NCBI GenBank assembly: GCA_029204225.1
Contig: CM055092.1
Location: forward strand, 74,974,383 to 75,038,382
Source: Diphasiastrum complanatum
Lineage: Eukaryota; Streptophyta; Lycopodiopsida; Lycopodiales; Lycopodiaceae
Reading direction: 5' to 3'
DNA length: 64,000 nucleotides
The notes beneath the pieces were generated by a model that did no database searches, was not told the DNA's origin, and worked only from the letters and a program-made list of their open reading frames with translations. Within the stretch, counting starts at the first letter, position 1; each line of letters starts with the position of its first letter. This document shows, one piece after another, positions 1-12,685 of the stretch. The position numbers and the translations under genes are program-made.

Positions 1-845
1 CTTTTCCAGATCCATTAGTTTCTGGAAAATCATGAAAACATCCATACACTTGCATAGCATCATCTACACAAGAATATTCACCAAATCATGTGAGAAAAGC
101 AAAATGAGTCACTTCCACTTGCTTACTCTTCTCATCATAAGTGAGCCTTAAAGGCATTTGTCTTTCCCTTGATGTTATCCTTGACTTTTGACTTTTGATG
201 AAGGTCCATCATCATCACCTTCTAAAGTAGGATCCTTTACATCAACATCAAGAATGCTAGATCCATCCACATCACCATCAATAATACTTGAAGATACTTT
301 TGGAATATTTGCCTCATCAAAAATGACATCTCTACCAATAGTCACCTTATTAGTAGAAGGAATGTAAACCTTGTAGGCTTTACTCACCTCACTATATCCA
401 ACAGATATATTGTTCCTTGAAGATGGATCTTCCTTAGTCCTACCATCAAGAGTTATGTTGACATAGCATGTGCATCCAAAAGTTCTAAGAAAGTTGACAC
501 TCGGCCTCCTCTTGAATAGCATCTCAAAAGGTGTCCTTTCATCCAAAATAGCACCCGGCCACCAATTGCACAAGAAATTAGCACACAACAAAGCTTGATC
601 CCAAAATGTCTTATCAAGGTTAGCACTTAACCTCATGGTTTTGGCACTTTCACATAAAGTTCTATTATTCCTCTCGGCCACTCCATTTTGTTGTGGGGTG
701 GTTCTTGATGTTGTATACTCCCTCTTGATCCCATGCTCTCCTCACAAAAAGCCTTGAAACTGGTAGATACGTACTCACCACCATTGTCACTCAAGCACTC
801 GATCCTTTTGGAAAATTGATTCTCCCACCTGATTCTCTCTGTCAA
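1..845 (-). pseudogene. copia integrase core and C-terminal region, frameshifted
   Basis: The minus strand encodes the integrase stretch containing SDNGGEY near 790, the copia equivalent of the second catalytic Asp region. A second frame (681-175) carries the C-terminal part with FWDQALLCANFLCN, RRPSVNFLRTFGC and the YKVYIPSTNKV...RDVIFDE block typical of copia integrase C-termini. The two pieces lie in different frames and overlap near 640-680, which shows a frameshift. Below 175 the linker toward reverse transcriptase continues with stops. A catalytically complete integrase is not possible because the HHCC finger and the first Asp are absent. Confidence 0.8.
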
Positions 846-1397
846 CTTGTTTCAATGCACCCTTTGAACAACAACAAATGTTTTCAAAAGGAAATCACAA
901 AGATATGAAACTTCTCAATTCTCTTCTAGCACTTATACCAATCAAATCAACACATAGAATAGTGAAATCTTGATCAACCTATGATCTATCCTCAATCTTA
1001 TGACTCTTGCCACTTCCTAAGATTGAAACACACTCAAATGAAATTTGGTAATCTCACAATCTAGAGATCCAATCAAAATTAGAGTTTTGACAAAATCACA
1101 AAAAATTGATTATTTCGAAATCTACATGCAATTGCCTAAAACTTGATATGCAATCTTGTAGCCACCACTTAGGCTTTTTCAATGCTCTAAAAATCGGCCA
1201 AATCCAACAAGTAATATGTGAAATTGGAATTTATCAAGATTATAGAACTATTTTGAGTTTTGATCTACAAAAGATCCAATCTACATATGCAAGAAACTCG
1301 ATTTTGGTGTAGAATCCAATCTAGCATGCTCTAGCATTGATATCTTTTCTAAATCATTGATAGATTGTGAATGCTTGCTTCATAACCTGAAACACAA

Positions 1398-1409
1398 GCT
1401 CTGATACCA
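1398..1409 (-). other. primer-binding site of copia A
   Basis: The minus strand reads TGGTATCAGAGC immediately after the LTR terminal CA. This is the usual initiator-Met tRNA 3' complement of plant copia elements and fixes the inner LTR boundary. Confidence 0.9.
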
Positions 1410-2028
1410 TGTGAAGAATTTCAAATCATTAAAATCCAAAATATCCCTTTGATCTTTGGTTAGAAAGACAAGCAAATCACCAATCTTGCCAATGTAGAAA
1501 AACCAACATCTACACTATGATTGAGATGCAAACTCTAATAGATCTTGATCAAACATAAACTAATGTTGCTATCCATACAAAAATAGTAAGCTACTATATT
1601 TCACACGTGTGGTCTAAAAATAGCATTTAATGAGCATTCTACACATAAAATTGCAAGATATCACAAGTATAGTGCACCCAAGAGGACCATGTATGAGCAT
1701 GAATGAGATAAGAGAGAGAGGATGTTTTCTCTTCCCATGAGTTACATCCTTTTATAACAAGTCCAAACCTAGATTCAAACTCTAGTTTCCCTCCATAATA
1801 AAAACCCTACTATTTTTATGACTAGATTCAATGTATCTACTACTCAAATTGAATCTCTCCAAAACTCGTGTTCTATAGTTTCCCACACTTTCCAAAAGTG
1901 TTTATTCAAAAGCTTTTAGACTAATATAACTTTTAAAATTCAAACTCTAAGTCTAATATGAAAATTGGCCTCAATTGCCAAATATACAAAGATGACCAAA
2001 ATAGCAAAACTAGTTGAAATTTTTCACA
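1410..2028 (-). repeat. 5' LTR of copia A (619 bp)
   Basis: Bounded by TGTGAAGAATTTC at 1410 and TTTTTCACA ending at 2028, with the PBS directly inside. It contains a CACACGTGTG palindrome near 1603 and a short AGAGAGAGAG run near 1712. The sequence aligns throughout with the LTR of element B (2292-3077), including the shared stretch around 1535-1550 (AACTCTAATAGATCTTGA). Confidence 0.85.
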
Positions 2029-2291
2029 TTTGCAACATGTCATACATGTTGTCCTATTCCAAAAACTTTGGCACCAAAACTACTTTTGTACATCATGAAT
2101 CTTGTCATGATTCATAAATTAATACATTTTTAAGTAGCCTTAAAATGAGTTCCATTTTTATTCCCACATGAGAAACTCAATTTTTTTGTTGCACTAGTAA
2201 TCATGCGATGTGGCCTCTTTCTTTCATTCATTATCGTCTCTTCCTACACATAATGTGCCATGTTAAAATCTTTAATAACATGTTCATTCTG

Positions 2292-3072
<781 letters not shown>

Positions 3073-3077
<5 letters not shown>

Positions 3078-4549
3078 CTCCCTCTTCAACTACTTTTAGC
3101 ATAGACTTTGAAAATACACCAAGTGATATTCTATGCTTTGTAAGCAAGTAATTTCCAAGTTCTTTGGTGAAGATATCAGCCGCACATTCTTTTGAAGAAA
3201 CATGTTGAAGCTCCACCTCCTTTGCCATGACTTGTTCCCTCACAAAATGATATGCCACCTCAATATGCTTGCTCCTTGCATGAAAGATAGGATTGCTTGC
3301 CAATATTTAGGTTGAAAGGTTGTCACAAAAGATGATTGGACTCTTTGAAAAATATATCAAGTGAAGATCTCTCACCATTATTTTGATCCATAACATCTCC
3401 TTTGTGCATGATGTAAGTGCTTTGTACTCAGTCTCACTAATTGACAATGAGATTGTAGCTTGTTTCTTTGACATCCAAGAAATAGCTCCATCATCTATCC
3501 ATATTCACTAATGGATTTTCTATCCATTCGATCTCCAGCAAATTCCAAATCTAAAATCCAAACAAGCTAGGTGATGATCTCTCATAAAGAATACCATAAT
3601 CTCTAGATCCCGCGATGTACCTCAATACTCTCTTGTAGGCTAGCTTCCAATGCTCCACATTAGGATCTTGCATAAATTGGCTTAATCTACCAACACAATA
3701 GATTAGATCAAGTCTTGTGATGGTTAGATAAATGAGTGAACCAACTAGCTTCCTATAGAGAGTAATGTTCTCAAAGGATCTTTCATTACCTCTTATAGTG
3801 AGCTTTACATTTGACTCCATAGGTGTATCACAAGGCTTAACATTCTACCATATGAAATATCTTTAGAATAGAGTTAGCATACTTAACTTGACAAATGAAA
3901 GTAGATTGAGAAGATCTAAACACTTCTATTCCCAAGATATAATGCAAATGTCCAAGATCATGCACCTCAAACTCCTTGAGTGCCATCTTGATTGTTGCCT
4001 CCACTCAAAATGATATCATCCACATAGATTAAAAGAATAGTAACATGATTTCCAACAATCTAAAATATAGTGAATGATCATACTCACTCATAACAAAGTT
4101 TTGAGAGAGTAGAAATGTGTTAAGCTTAGCATACCAACTCCTTGGAGCTTGCTTAAGACCATACAAGCTCTTTTGCAAATAAAAAACATGATTTGGCTTT
4201 CCATGTGAGATGTAGCCCTTGGGTTGCTCCATGTATACTTCCTCCACAAAATTACCATTCAAGAATGCATTAGTGATATCCAATTGCCATAGATCCCAAC
4301 CAAATAAAGTAGCAAGAGAGATGATGATCTTAACATTTTTGCCACGGGTGCAAAGGTCTCATCATAGTCAATACCATGTTCTTGTGCATATCCCTTGGCC
4401 AACAACCTTGCTTTTTGTTTTTTGATTGATCCATCTTGGTTTGTCTTCACCTTGAAGATCCAGTTGCATCCAATAGCTTTATTATCCTTTTGAAATTCCA
4501 CCAATCTCCATGTGATGTTCTTCATAAGAGGTTGATACTCAAGATCCAT
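3073..4549 (-). pseudogene. copia reverse transcriptase and RNase H, broken
   Basis: Minus-strand pieces in order are the RT N-terminus (near 4500-4300: WIFKVKTNQDG, ARLLAKGYAQEHGIDYDETFAPV), the RT centre (4283-4029: MDITNAFLNG, SLYGLKQAPRSWYAKL), a YVDD-like motif around 4010 in another frame, the connection (3820-3551: YRKLVGSLIYLT, VGRLSQFM) and the RNase H C-terminus (3303-3073: KHIEVAYHFVREQV, ADIFTKEL). At least four frame changes or stops separate them. The last codons end at the polypurine tract, as in intact copia. Confidence 0.88.
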
Positions 4550-4601
4550 TGCTTGGATCCACTCCTCTTTTTGCCTTGCCTCATCTACACATGTAGGTTC
4601 A

Positions 4602-5115
4602 TCAAAAGAGGTTAGGAAGCATAGTTTGTTCCACCAACAACTTGCTTACCTTTCTCATCATAAGTGAGCCTTGAAGGTGTTTGCCTTTGCCTTGATGCCC
4701 TCCTTGGCTTTTGACTTGATGAAGGCCCTTCATCAACATCATCCAAAGTACCATCATCCATGTCATCAACATCAATATTGTTAGATCCAACCACAACATC
4801 TCCACTTGAATAAACCTTTGGAATATTTTCCTCATAAAAAATGACATCTCTACCAATGACCACTTTATTATTTGAAGGAATGTAAACCTTGTAAGCTTTG
4901 CTTACCTCACTATATCCAACAAAAATGCCTTTCTTTAAAGATGGATCCTCCTTTGTCCTATCATCAAGAGTTATGTTGATATAGCAAATACATCCACAAG
5001 TTTTAAAGAACGTGACACTCGGCCTTCTACCATAGCACTCGTCCACCTATTGCATAGAAAGTTAGCGCACAATAAGGCTTGACCCCAAAATGGTTTTGAA
5101 AGATTGGCTCCTAAT
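4602..5115 (-). pseudogene. copia integrase C-terminal region
   Basis: The minus strand encodes GRRPSVTFFKTCGC and KAYKVYIPSNNKVVIGRDVIF, closely similar to the same region of element A. It is followed by an acidic, Ser-rich linker (GPSSSQKPRRASRQRQTPSRL) toward RT. Coding similarity continues upstream of the apparent start to about 5115 (residues like LLCANFLCN), where it stops, so the start is a truncation point and not an initiation codon. Confidence 0.8.
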
Positions 5116-6227
5116 TATTATAATGATTTATCAAAGCTTTGCAATAAAGCTCGGAGAGATAGTGAAATGGTAACATAGGATCAACAGGTGCAAGATCTGA
5201 ACAAACAAATCCTAAGGCATCAAGATTCAACCTCGATGGAAATGGCGATGGACATGGCAGTTGAAGAACGTGACCCGGGTGCGCATGAACATCAACCTAC
5301 TATCTTCCCTTGCTCGTGTGGGTATGGCATCATGCTTACCCCCACTTGCCCAGCTACCACCTTTTTAACTATGGATTCTTCCTCTTCGTTACAACAGGTG
5401 CTCACTCCTTTGTCATTCTCTTCCTCTACTTGCCACCTCCTTTGGATGCTTCTTCCATCGCCCTCATTTCTTGTTCCGGATGCTTTTTCTATTTTGTCTT
5501 CTCCATCTCTAGTTCTATCTGCTCACTAATGAAGAGAACTTCATGGTCTCATGAATACAAAGATCAAACAATACAAGGAGTTGCAAGAGGCCTTTTGAAC
5601 TTGTCAAGGAGATTCTATTGCTTTGAAAAAGTATGCAAATTTGGATACTACAAAAATGGATATAGATTAAGAAGAGCATTATCATGGGCCAACATATGAA
5701 AGGCCAATGGGAAGTATTCCGGCATCAAGTAGATGTTGATGAAGGAAAAAAGGCATCTTGTATAGTTAGGGACACTATCATAAGTTGTAAGGAGAAGAAA
5801 TGTAATAAGTACATAAAAGTAATATTATAAGGGTGGGCTCCAACTTATAGAGAAAACATGTCAAAGAAAGTATGTTATCAAGACCTTTGGAGTAAGCAAT
5901 GAAAGTGAACCCTATAAATTTAGAGATGGGAGAATATTTTCAAGGTTGCCATAAATAAAGCACATCATGATTTCTAAGTTGGATGACCATGTAAGATAAA
6001 GAACTTGGGTGGGTAGCTCATGCTCGTCTAAATTTTTACCTAAACAAATCAAAGGTGTTTTTTAACATCACCTTTGAAGTGAAGCTTCATCAATCTTGTC
6101 TTGATTCTTGTGCTATACACAAACGCGTAGATATTAAAAATACTCATATGAATGTTAAAGATTATATATTTTATTATGAGATCAAAACATTTAAAAAATA
6201 CCACACTTTATAGTTAGTTAACGTTAT

Positions 6228-6270
<43 letters not shown>

Positions 6271-7225
6271 TCAATTTTCCTAAAGCAACCTTAAGTCTTG
6301 CAGTCTTTGATCACGTAATTGGCGTTTGGGCTCATAGTAGACATGTGGCAGGTTTTAACTGGATCTGACCACAAATGTATAAAGCAGTATTCTTTATTGC
6401 ATGTCAATTGAAAGGCCACCTCGCCGCAGGGCGGCTCGGTGCATGAAGGCCATGCTACAGTCTGTAACGGGCCTGCTCACGCCCTCTACCTAGTTCATAT
6501 GGTTCATTCTTATTATGGTCCTGCTAAAGCCGCAAGAACACATATTCTCATCTCCTTGCTATTTTTGTCCTTGCTTTTGATGATGATTTCTCAACAGTCT
6601 CGATGTGCCACGTTAACAAAAAAAAGAGATTGATTTCACGTAGGAGAGCTTTCTGACCATTTTATTGACGCAAGGGGTTTCTTTCAAGTAGCTATCAAGC
6701 AAGTTTCTGTCATGTCTGTATTTTTCTACGCCCATAAAGAGTCAAGACACCCACCAATGGGCTCAAAAGGAGGGAGGACATGGAAGAAAATTTCAACCCA
6801 CATGGTATTGACGTCGACTTTGACAAGGATTCTATGATGGTTGGTGGGTACATAACTTACGTGCCCACTGCCTCGCAGCTTCTGGCAACTGTTCATTTTC
6901 ACAGCAGCAACGTGGCCCCCTCTCGCTTTTCAACTCCCTCATACAGCGCCGCTGTCTGAACTGAATTTGTGTACTTTTTTTGCTCATCTTCCTCACTAAG
7001 CACTATGTATAGAATAGATCCACCGTTGCTCAGCTTTGGAGGAGGCCGAGAGCAACATCCGAAGGCTTGTTGATGCAGCACAATACTTAATTACATCATC
7101 AACAAAAGGCGATCTTCTGAAATCAATGCTGTATTTGAAGGAAGCAAAAGAAGAGCAGCAAGGAGCGATTTCCTACTGAAGTCTGAGCTCTATGGGCAAA
7201 GGACTCCAAGGGAAAGAATTCTGAG
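5116..7225. other. intergenic region with no gene I can support
   Basis: Plus-strand ORFs at 5188-5529 and 5310-5699 overlap in two frames, resemble no known family and look fortuitous. The stretch 6300-7225 may hold promoter and 5' leader of the dehydrogenase gene: TATAAAG occurs at about 6381 and GC-richer patches lie at 6420-6490 and 6900-7060, but no transcription start can be assigned. Confidence 0.4.
6240..6267. repeat. (AT)14 microsatellite
   Basis: A run of about 28 bases of alternating A and T, preceded by CATA repeats. Confidence 0.95.
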
Positions 7226-7457
7226 GTAATTTCTGTCAATATGTGTTCGATCTTTAGTAAATCTGTTAAATCTTGAATATGTAGGATTTGCTTGCTGGAC
7301 TGCTATGGCCTTAAGACAGACGAATGTTTTGTTTACTTTATTAGATAAGTATTATCGTTCAACGATATCCTACTTCAGATCACTTTCGCACTTTGCTTGC
7401 AAATAGCTTGCTGTACTCATGTGTTAAGAGTTTTTCAAGTCGCTTCTTGCCACTCAG
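7226..7457 (+). other. possible 5' UTR intron of the dehydrogenase gene
   Basis: A good donor (GAG|GTAATT) at 7226 and a pyrimidine-rich acceptor (CTTCTTGCCACTCAG) ending at 7457 lie upstream of the proposed ATG at 7521. This is inferred from splice-site appearance only; no transcript evidence is available. Confidence 0.35.
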
Positions 7458-7520
7458 GTACTTGATCTGGAGCTTATCGATCCTGACGAAGCTGCTGTCA
7501 TTCCGAAAACTCATAACACG

Positions 7521-8899
7521 ATGGCTACAAGAAGTTCTGATGGTGATGTCATTGCAAATGGATTGCCATCTGACTCTTATAAAAGGTCGAGTATATTATC
7601 CCTTTCTTACTAAATCCTCAGGTTCATGTACTTAGAAACAGAAAATGTTGTAGAGAATAGAAAAGTTTGCATTAACAGCAGTATATTGTTGCAAGTTCCA
7701 ATATATCATCCAAGGGTTGGCTAGTTTACCTTGGCATCCAAAGTTTCTTTGGTCCGAGGTTCAAACTTCCTTTGCAAACCAAGATGCACTATTTGCACCG
7801 TTTCAACGCTGCTTAAGTTTTATAAAGATTTTAACCTTTACTTGCTTTGAATCAGCATCCAGATATTGTTCTCAGCATTGTAACATTAGGAAATATTACA
7901 GAATCGTCCCTTGTTAGAAGTCAACACGTCTAATTCTCACATCTGGTCCAGAATAAAATTCCAAAGTAGCAAGATCTCGGTAAGATATTGATCCTTCACC
8001 GAACAAATGCATCTGTAGCATTATAAAACAAGAATTTGACATCTTACCAAGATTTTTTTAGTATTGTTTTGATTCTGTAGCAGCATTGAACAGAAATTTG
8101 ACGTTATAATTCCCCCCACTGCAGGCTGAAAAACAAGGTGTGCATCATCACTGGAGCAGCGAGCGGCCTAGGCGAGTGCGCTGCCTTTCTTTTCGCCTCT
8201 CACGGCGCGATCCTCATCCTTGCGGACGTGCAAGACCAGCGGGGCGCTGACGTGGCAGCCCGGATAGGCCCTCAGGCCACCTACGTGCACTGTGACGTGT
8301 CCAAGGAGGCTGACGTGGCTGCCACGGTGGACTTGTGCATCCGCCAGCTGGGCCGCTTGGACGTGCTCTTCAACAACGCGGCCATACTTCCAGGCACGGG
8401 GGCCATTGCTGACCTGGACATGGCCAGGTTTGACGTGGCACACGCTGTCAACGTCCGCGGGGTGGCGCTGGGCCTCAAGTACGCAGCACGTGTCATGTCC
8501 GAGGGCGGGTCCATTATAAACACCACCAGCGTGGCAGCCACGTTGGCACCCGAAACTGCTGACGCGGCATACACGTCATCCAAACATGCTGTCCTGGGCC
8601 TGACCAAGGCTGCCGCGGTGGAGCTTGGCCGACGTGGCATTAGGGTGAACAGTGTTGCCCCCTCTACGATGTTCACACCCATGGTCACAAAGGCTGGGGG
8701 CAATGTGGATATTTTAAAAGGTATGGTGGAAGGAGCTACAGTCCTCAAGGTGAAGGATGGATTGAGAGTTGAAGATGTAGCTGATGCAGCTTTGTTTTTG
8801 GCAAGTGATGAATCTCGATATGTAAGTGGTCACAATTTAGTCGTCGATGGTGGGTTGAGCATCCGAGCACGCACTCTCGAGTATTCTTCTCACCAGTAG
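7521..8899 (+). CDS. short-chain dehydrogenase/reductase, two exons (7521-7585, 8125-8899)
   Basis: This is an NAD(P)-dependent oxidoreductase of the classical SDR fold, closest in style to the plant SDR110C group (xanthoxin dehydrogenase/ABA2-like, secoisolariciresinol dehydrogenase-like, momilactone synthase-like enzymes). The substrate cannot be told from sequence. Exon 1 encodes 21 residues from ATG 7521 and ends in AAA-AG before GT at 7586. Exon 2 begins after TGCAG at 8125, and the split codon AG|G gives Arg22. The product is 279 residues, normal for the family. Motifs seen are the cofactor loop TGAASGLG (31-38), Asp56 after the second strand (favours NAD), CDV (78-80), NNAA (105-108), Asn131, Ser157, and Tyr171-x3-Lys175, so the Asn-Ser-Tyr-Lys tetrad is complete. 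The usual PG after the sixth strand is replaced by APS. The 5' two-thirds of exon 2 is far richer in GC than its surroundings. A GTG at 8138 opens the long ORF but is not the start, since LKNK precedes it in frame. No targeting peptide is evident, so it is probably cytosolic. Confidence 0.92.
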
Positions 8900-10027
8900 C
8901 ATGAGACTTCCAATTTTTGAAGCTCGTGCGACTTTTATATGGTGTTTCAGACAATTTTAACCTATGGTATTCATATAATGTTAAAAAAAGGTTTATGCCT
9001 ATGCAGCCCAATTCACGAGGACGCAAAATGAGATAAGATTGGTGTGATGCAAATGGTATAGACATGTAGGCCAATTGAGGCCACAAACTAGATAAGACAT
9101 ATTGGTGTGATGCAAGGCAAGATATAATGAAAGGTCATTTGTCACATTATTGTATGTATGAAAAAGATTGGTTTTATTTTTTGTTCATCAAGGATATGTA
9201 TGTTGTTTGGCTTCGTTTCAAAAACTCAAGCTAAGGTAATGATTTCTTTACTTTACTATCTCCAAATGGCTCATTTTCACCAAGGTGTAACAAGTCATCA
9301 TGAAAGACGCCTTAATGTGTTTGCTTTATCATACCCTACCTAGTGTACTTTCCAAAATTGTGTGCAATTTGAATGAGATTCATTTTATTGACATGGACCA
9401 AGGCCATCATTTTAGAGACTTTCTTGTCCACTCAAAAGTCTTAGGTACATGCCTTGGAGGTCATACTCCTAGAGAGCAACGAATGAGGGCTCCATCTCAT
9501 GCTTGACATGGAAGAAGATGGGTGTAATTAAAGATGCCCTTATAGATTGGTCATTGTGTTGTGATCATGCTTTGATGGCACGAATGTACGTACATGTCAT
9601 CATGTTAGACATGGCAAGTGACAACTCTTGATCTATACTTAGACTCCACATTCTCTCTAGACTGTGGACTTGTAGAGAAATAAGATCTATTATCTAATTC
9701 CTAATTATGTAAAAAATAACTATATGTTTTAGGTTGAGATTTAAACTTGTCTATGTTGAAATAGCTTCTATATGATGCATCTTTGGTGATGGTATGCCAT
9801 AGAACATACTAGCATATGCGGTTGGTTCCTAAAGAGACGATGATATCTTAGTTTGTATCTCGTAATGAATGGGACACTTGAAGATGTACTCCTAGATCTC
9901 AAATTATGATGATGTATGTAGGCTTCAGACTCTCTCTATGTACATGCCAATTAACATGATGACAGTTTTTAAAGGACCTGTAATAGTTGGTACAATATCC
10001 TCCAATACAAGACATTTTGATACATTT
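8900..10027. other. 3' flank of the dehydrogenase gene, no gene seen
   Basis: AT-rich, with small unsupported ORFs at 9158-9343 and 9300-9506. No canonical AATAAA directly follows the stop; the A-rich TATAATGTTAAAAAAA near 8976 could serve 3' end formation. Confidence 0.4.
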
Positions 10028-10770
10028 GAGTCCACTAGGCTAACACGTTATGGCTTTAAAAAGTTCCAAAAATGTTCTTTTTCCTTCCTATAAAACCATA
10101 TTTTCAATGTCGACATTTTTTAAGTCTTTTCTTGGGTCCATATAAAGTTGATAGGTTGACGAATTCCAACCAAACCATTCCCATTACTATGGTTAAAAAG
10201 AGATTTTGACTCAATTGAAAAGATAATTGTGGAGTCCCCAAGGCTAGCACTTTGGCTTCCTAGTAGCCTATATGGTTGCAAGATTTTTTCAAAGTCAAAC
10301 AAAACTTCGTATATATAATTTGTGGCACAGAGACTTTTTCTAGGCCCTTTAAAATTTGATGGGTTGTAAGGTTTCCAACTATGTAGAGAAGGTTATTTTG
10401 ACTTAGTAGAAAAACTTCTTGTGGAGCCCCCTAGGCTAGCATGATGATGAAATACTAGGCTATAAGGCTCCACAAAGATTTTTTTTAAAGTCAATAAAGT
10501 GTATCATATTCACTAGTGTCTTTTGAGCCAATTAGAAGTTTGATGAGCTGGCGGTTTTCAAATATGTAATAAATGGAATAGTTTGACTAATTTGAAAAAT
10601 GTTTTATGAGCTACATAGGCTAGCATGTAGAGGTGTTAAGCTATGAGGCTCCAAAAAGATTGTTTCAAAGTCAAAGCAAACCTATTTTCAAAGGATAGCA
10701 TAGTCTCTTTGTAGGCCCATTACAATTTTGATTGGTTGGAGTAATCCAACTATGAAAAAGAAGAAGAAAA
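10028..10770 (+). repeat. degenerate tandem repeat, about four units of ~190 bp
   Basis: The phrase GAGtCCaCtAGGCTAgCAc begins at 10028, 10232, 10423 and 10608 (spacings 204, 191, 185). Within each unit the same ordered landmarks recur: a TTTGATgGGTTG-like block, a TTCCAACtATG-like block and TTTTGACTcAatTGAAAA. Units differ by many substitutions and small indels, so the array is old. No coding potential. Confidence 0.75.
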
Positions 10771-11139
10771 AGGTATTTATTTCTCTTGTATAGCCTCATT
10801 TGTGTGGTGGATTGGATTAGAATCCCTAGACTCTTTAAGAGGAAAGGAAGTCCTAACCAACTCATTAGTCAACATGCTGACATTTGTTTTGGGACTTTAA
10901 CCTAAAAAAAGAGTAACCTTTTTTGTTTTAGCCAAAAATCATGCTTTTTTTGTGAGTCAATCACCAAATTATTCCAAAAAAAAGTGCCAAAAAATGCATT
11001 TTCACAACAAGTCGTGAGAAATTTTTGTCACAAACTTCATAAAATTATCATAATACAAAATGAAACCAAATTTCATTACAACACATAATTTTTCAGTAGC
11101 CAAATTTCACCAGAATACAATAGGTCTTGAAATAAATAA

Positions 11140-11141
<2 letters not shown>

Positions 11142-11176
<35 letters not shown>
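11142..11176. repeat. (AC)n microsatellite
   Basis: An uninterrupted run of about 35 bases of alternating A and C. Confidence 0.97.
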
Positions 11177-11179
<3 letters not shown>

Positions 11180-11354
11180 TTCACAATATATAACGTGAAG
11201 ACTCTTCTGACCGCCGCAAGGTAGATACCAGGTGGGATATGTGCTTCGGCGAGTACTGCTTCAACCCCAGTAAAGACTTCAAGCCGATGACAATCGAGGA
11301 TCAAATCTCACTACACCGGATCTACCATCGCTTATCCATTAAGTAGGTTTCTTT

Positions 11355-11358
<4 letters not shown>

Positions 11359-11394
<36 letters not shown>

Positions 11395-11410
11395 ACTCTC
11401 TCTCTCTCTC
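11359..11410. repeat. (TC)n microsatellite with ACTCAC interruption
   Basis: Two TC runs separated by ACTCAC, lying just inside the left inverted arm. Confidence 0.95.
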
Positions 11411-11887
11411 ACTCACACATCCCTCTTTATAGACAAAGCTAGGGTTAGGATTTTTGGTTCACCCAAAAACCATGTGCCATAAGAACTTGACTTTATTAAA
11501 ATTTTAAACCAAATTGCATTTTAAAGTACTTGGGTCCTTTTTCATTTTAGGCTCATTCGAGCATTGATCTACTTTTATTTCTCGCGCCATAGGCTTATGA
11601 GTACAATGCACCTTCTACGGGTGTCTGATATTACATTACAAGTAGATCTAATTCTATGTCGACTCGGTCATGCTTTTATTCTCGTCGCCGTAAAATATGT
11701 TGGTGAGGCGTTGAGTTTTGTTTTCGATCATTGGTCGGTCCGCAACTTGTCGACTTCTCTGGCATTGACGTTCCCGGTACATATGGATTCTGGAACTCCT
11801 TATCTGTGATTTGTCAACGCTCTTTAACGTAGTTTGGTGGCTCGACTCCGTCGATTGATATTTGTTAGGCTCTTTTAGTATCTAGAA

Positions 11888-11924
11888 TATGTTAGAAGAA
11901 TCTTCACAAGAATCTTCTAACATA
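11888..11924. repeat. perfect-looking hairpin, 17-bp stem
   Basis: TATGTTAGAAGAATCTT, a CAC loop, then AAGAATCTTCTAACATA. The arms pair with one mismatch. It lies in the loop of the larger inverted-arm structure. Confidence 0.8.
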
Positions 11925-12685
11925 GTCCCACTACAAATTTGGTGACAATTCCTTGGCACATGTGTATGCCGTTGGCTTTTGTGTGTGTGGCAATGTGAGA
12001 CCATTGCGAAAGAAGGTAAAAAGGGGTATACAGTTAGGAAAAAAATTTGTGGCAACAATATTTAGCTTTAGAGGGGGGAAACAAAGAAAGCGTATATACA
12101 ATTTATTCAAGAAATAAAGGAAAAATAAGAAAGATAAAATGAAACTAACAGTGAAAAACAAGAAAATAGACGTGAGTCCTTGATTCTTTTTAAGGATTAT
12201 TCTTTTTTTTTTTCTATTTTTCAAATAGTTTTTTTGTTTCTTTTTTTGAAAGATGAGAACAAAAGGTAGATACGTGCTTCATGGAGCCTGTTTGAGTTGC
12301 TTGCCCTTCGCATCTTTGGCATCTCGGATGTGAAGGTGGGTTTGTGCAACCACATGGATGAATCAGGACCACAATGAGCTGCGCTATATGGATTGTGAGT
12401 GGATTGGACCGAATGTCGGTGCATATTTCCCATGAAATCCGTCATATACCATCGTTCCAACCTCGCTATATTCACGAAAGATGTTGCAGATAAGCGATGG
12501 TAGGTTCAGTATATTGGGATTTGATCCTCGATTGCCGTTGTCTTGAAGGCTTTATTGAGCCAGTACTCGCCGAAGCACATATCCCACCTGGTATCTACCT
12601 TTGTAGTGGTCAAAAGAGTCTCCACGTTATAAACATCCAAATATATATATATTTCACATTATGTTTTCCAAGGATTTTTCGCTAA

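Larger units (their letters stand above)
1..2028 (-). mobile_element. Ty1/copia element A, internally deleted, continues left of the window
   Basis: Read on the minus strand this is a 5' LTR (2028 to 1410), a primer-binding site, about 550 bases of leader without a convincing ORF (1397-846), then integrase coding that runs off the window. Gag, protease and the N-terminal half of integrase should occupy roughly 2 kb between leader and integrase core and are missing, so the copy is non-autonomous. LTR ends are TG...CA with matching termini (TGTGAAGAATTTC against GAAATTTTTCACA). It is the same family as element B next door. Confidence 0.8.
11191..12630. repeat. inverted-arm structure, ~145-bp arms around ~1.15 kb
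   Basis: The left arm (11191-11335) and right arm (12490-12630) are inverted copies at roughly 80% identity by eye, including an almost perfect core around CAGTACTCGCCGAAGCACAT and ATCCCACCTGGTATCTACCT. Translated outward, both arms read AEAHIPPGIYL in an ORF that begins near ILDC. The loop contains CT microsatellites, a hairpin and no recognisable transposase. It could be a foldback or Mutator-like non-autonomous element, or an inverted duplication of a gene fragment. No clear target duplication was found at the arm ends. Confidence 0.6.

Noticed and set aside
5188-5699. Two overlapping plus ORFs of 113 and 129 codons
   Set aside because: Different frames of the same DNA, no motif, no promoter or splice context.
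7069-7225. Open frame that could be spliced at 7226 to the dehydrogenase exon 2
   Set aside because: It keeps the frame to LKNK but has no ATG and follows a stop; the ATG exon at 7521-7585 is a better fit.
8168-8748. Antisense and alternate-frame ORFs within the dehydrogenase exon
   Set aside because: Shadows of a GC-rich coding exon; the SDR frame has full family motifs.
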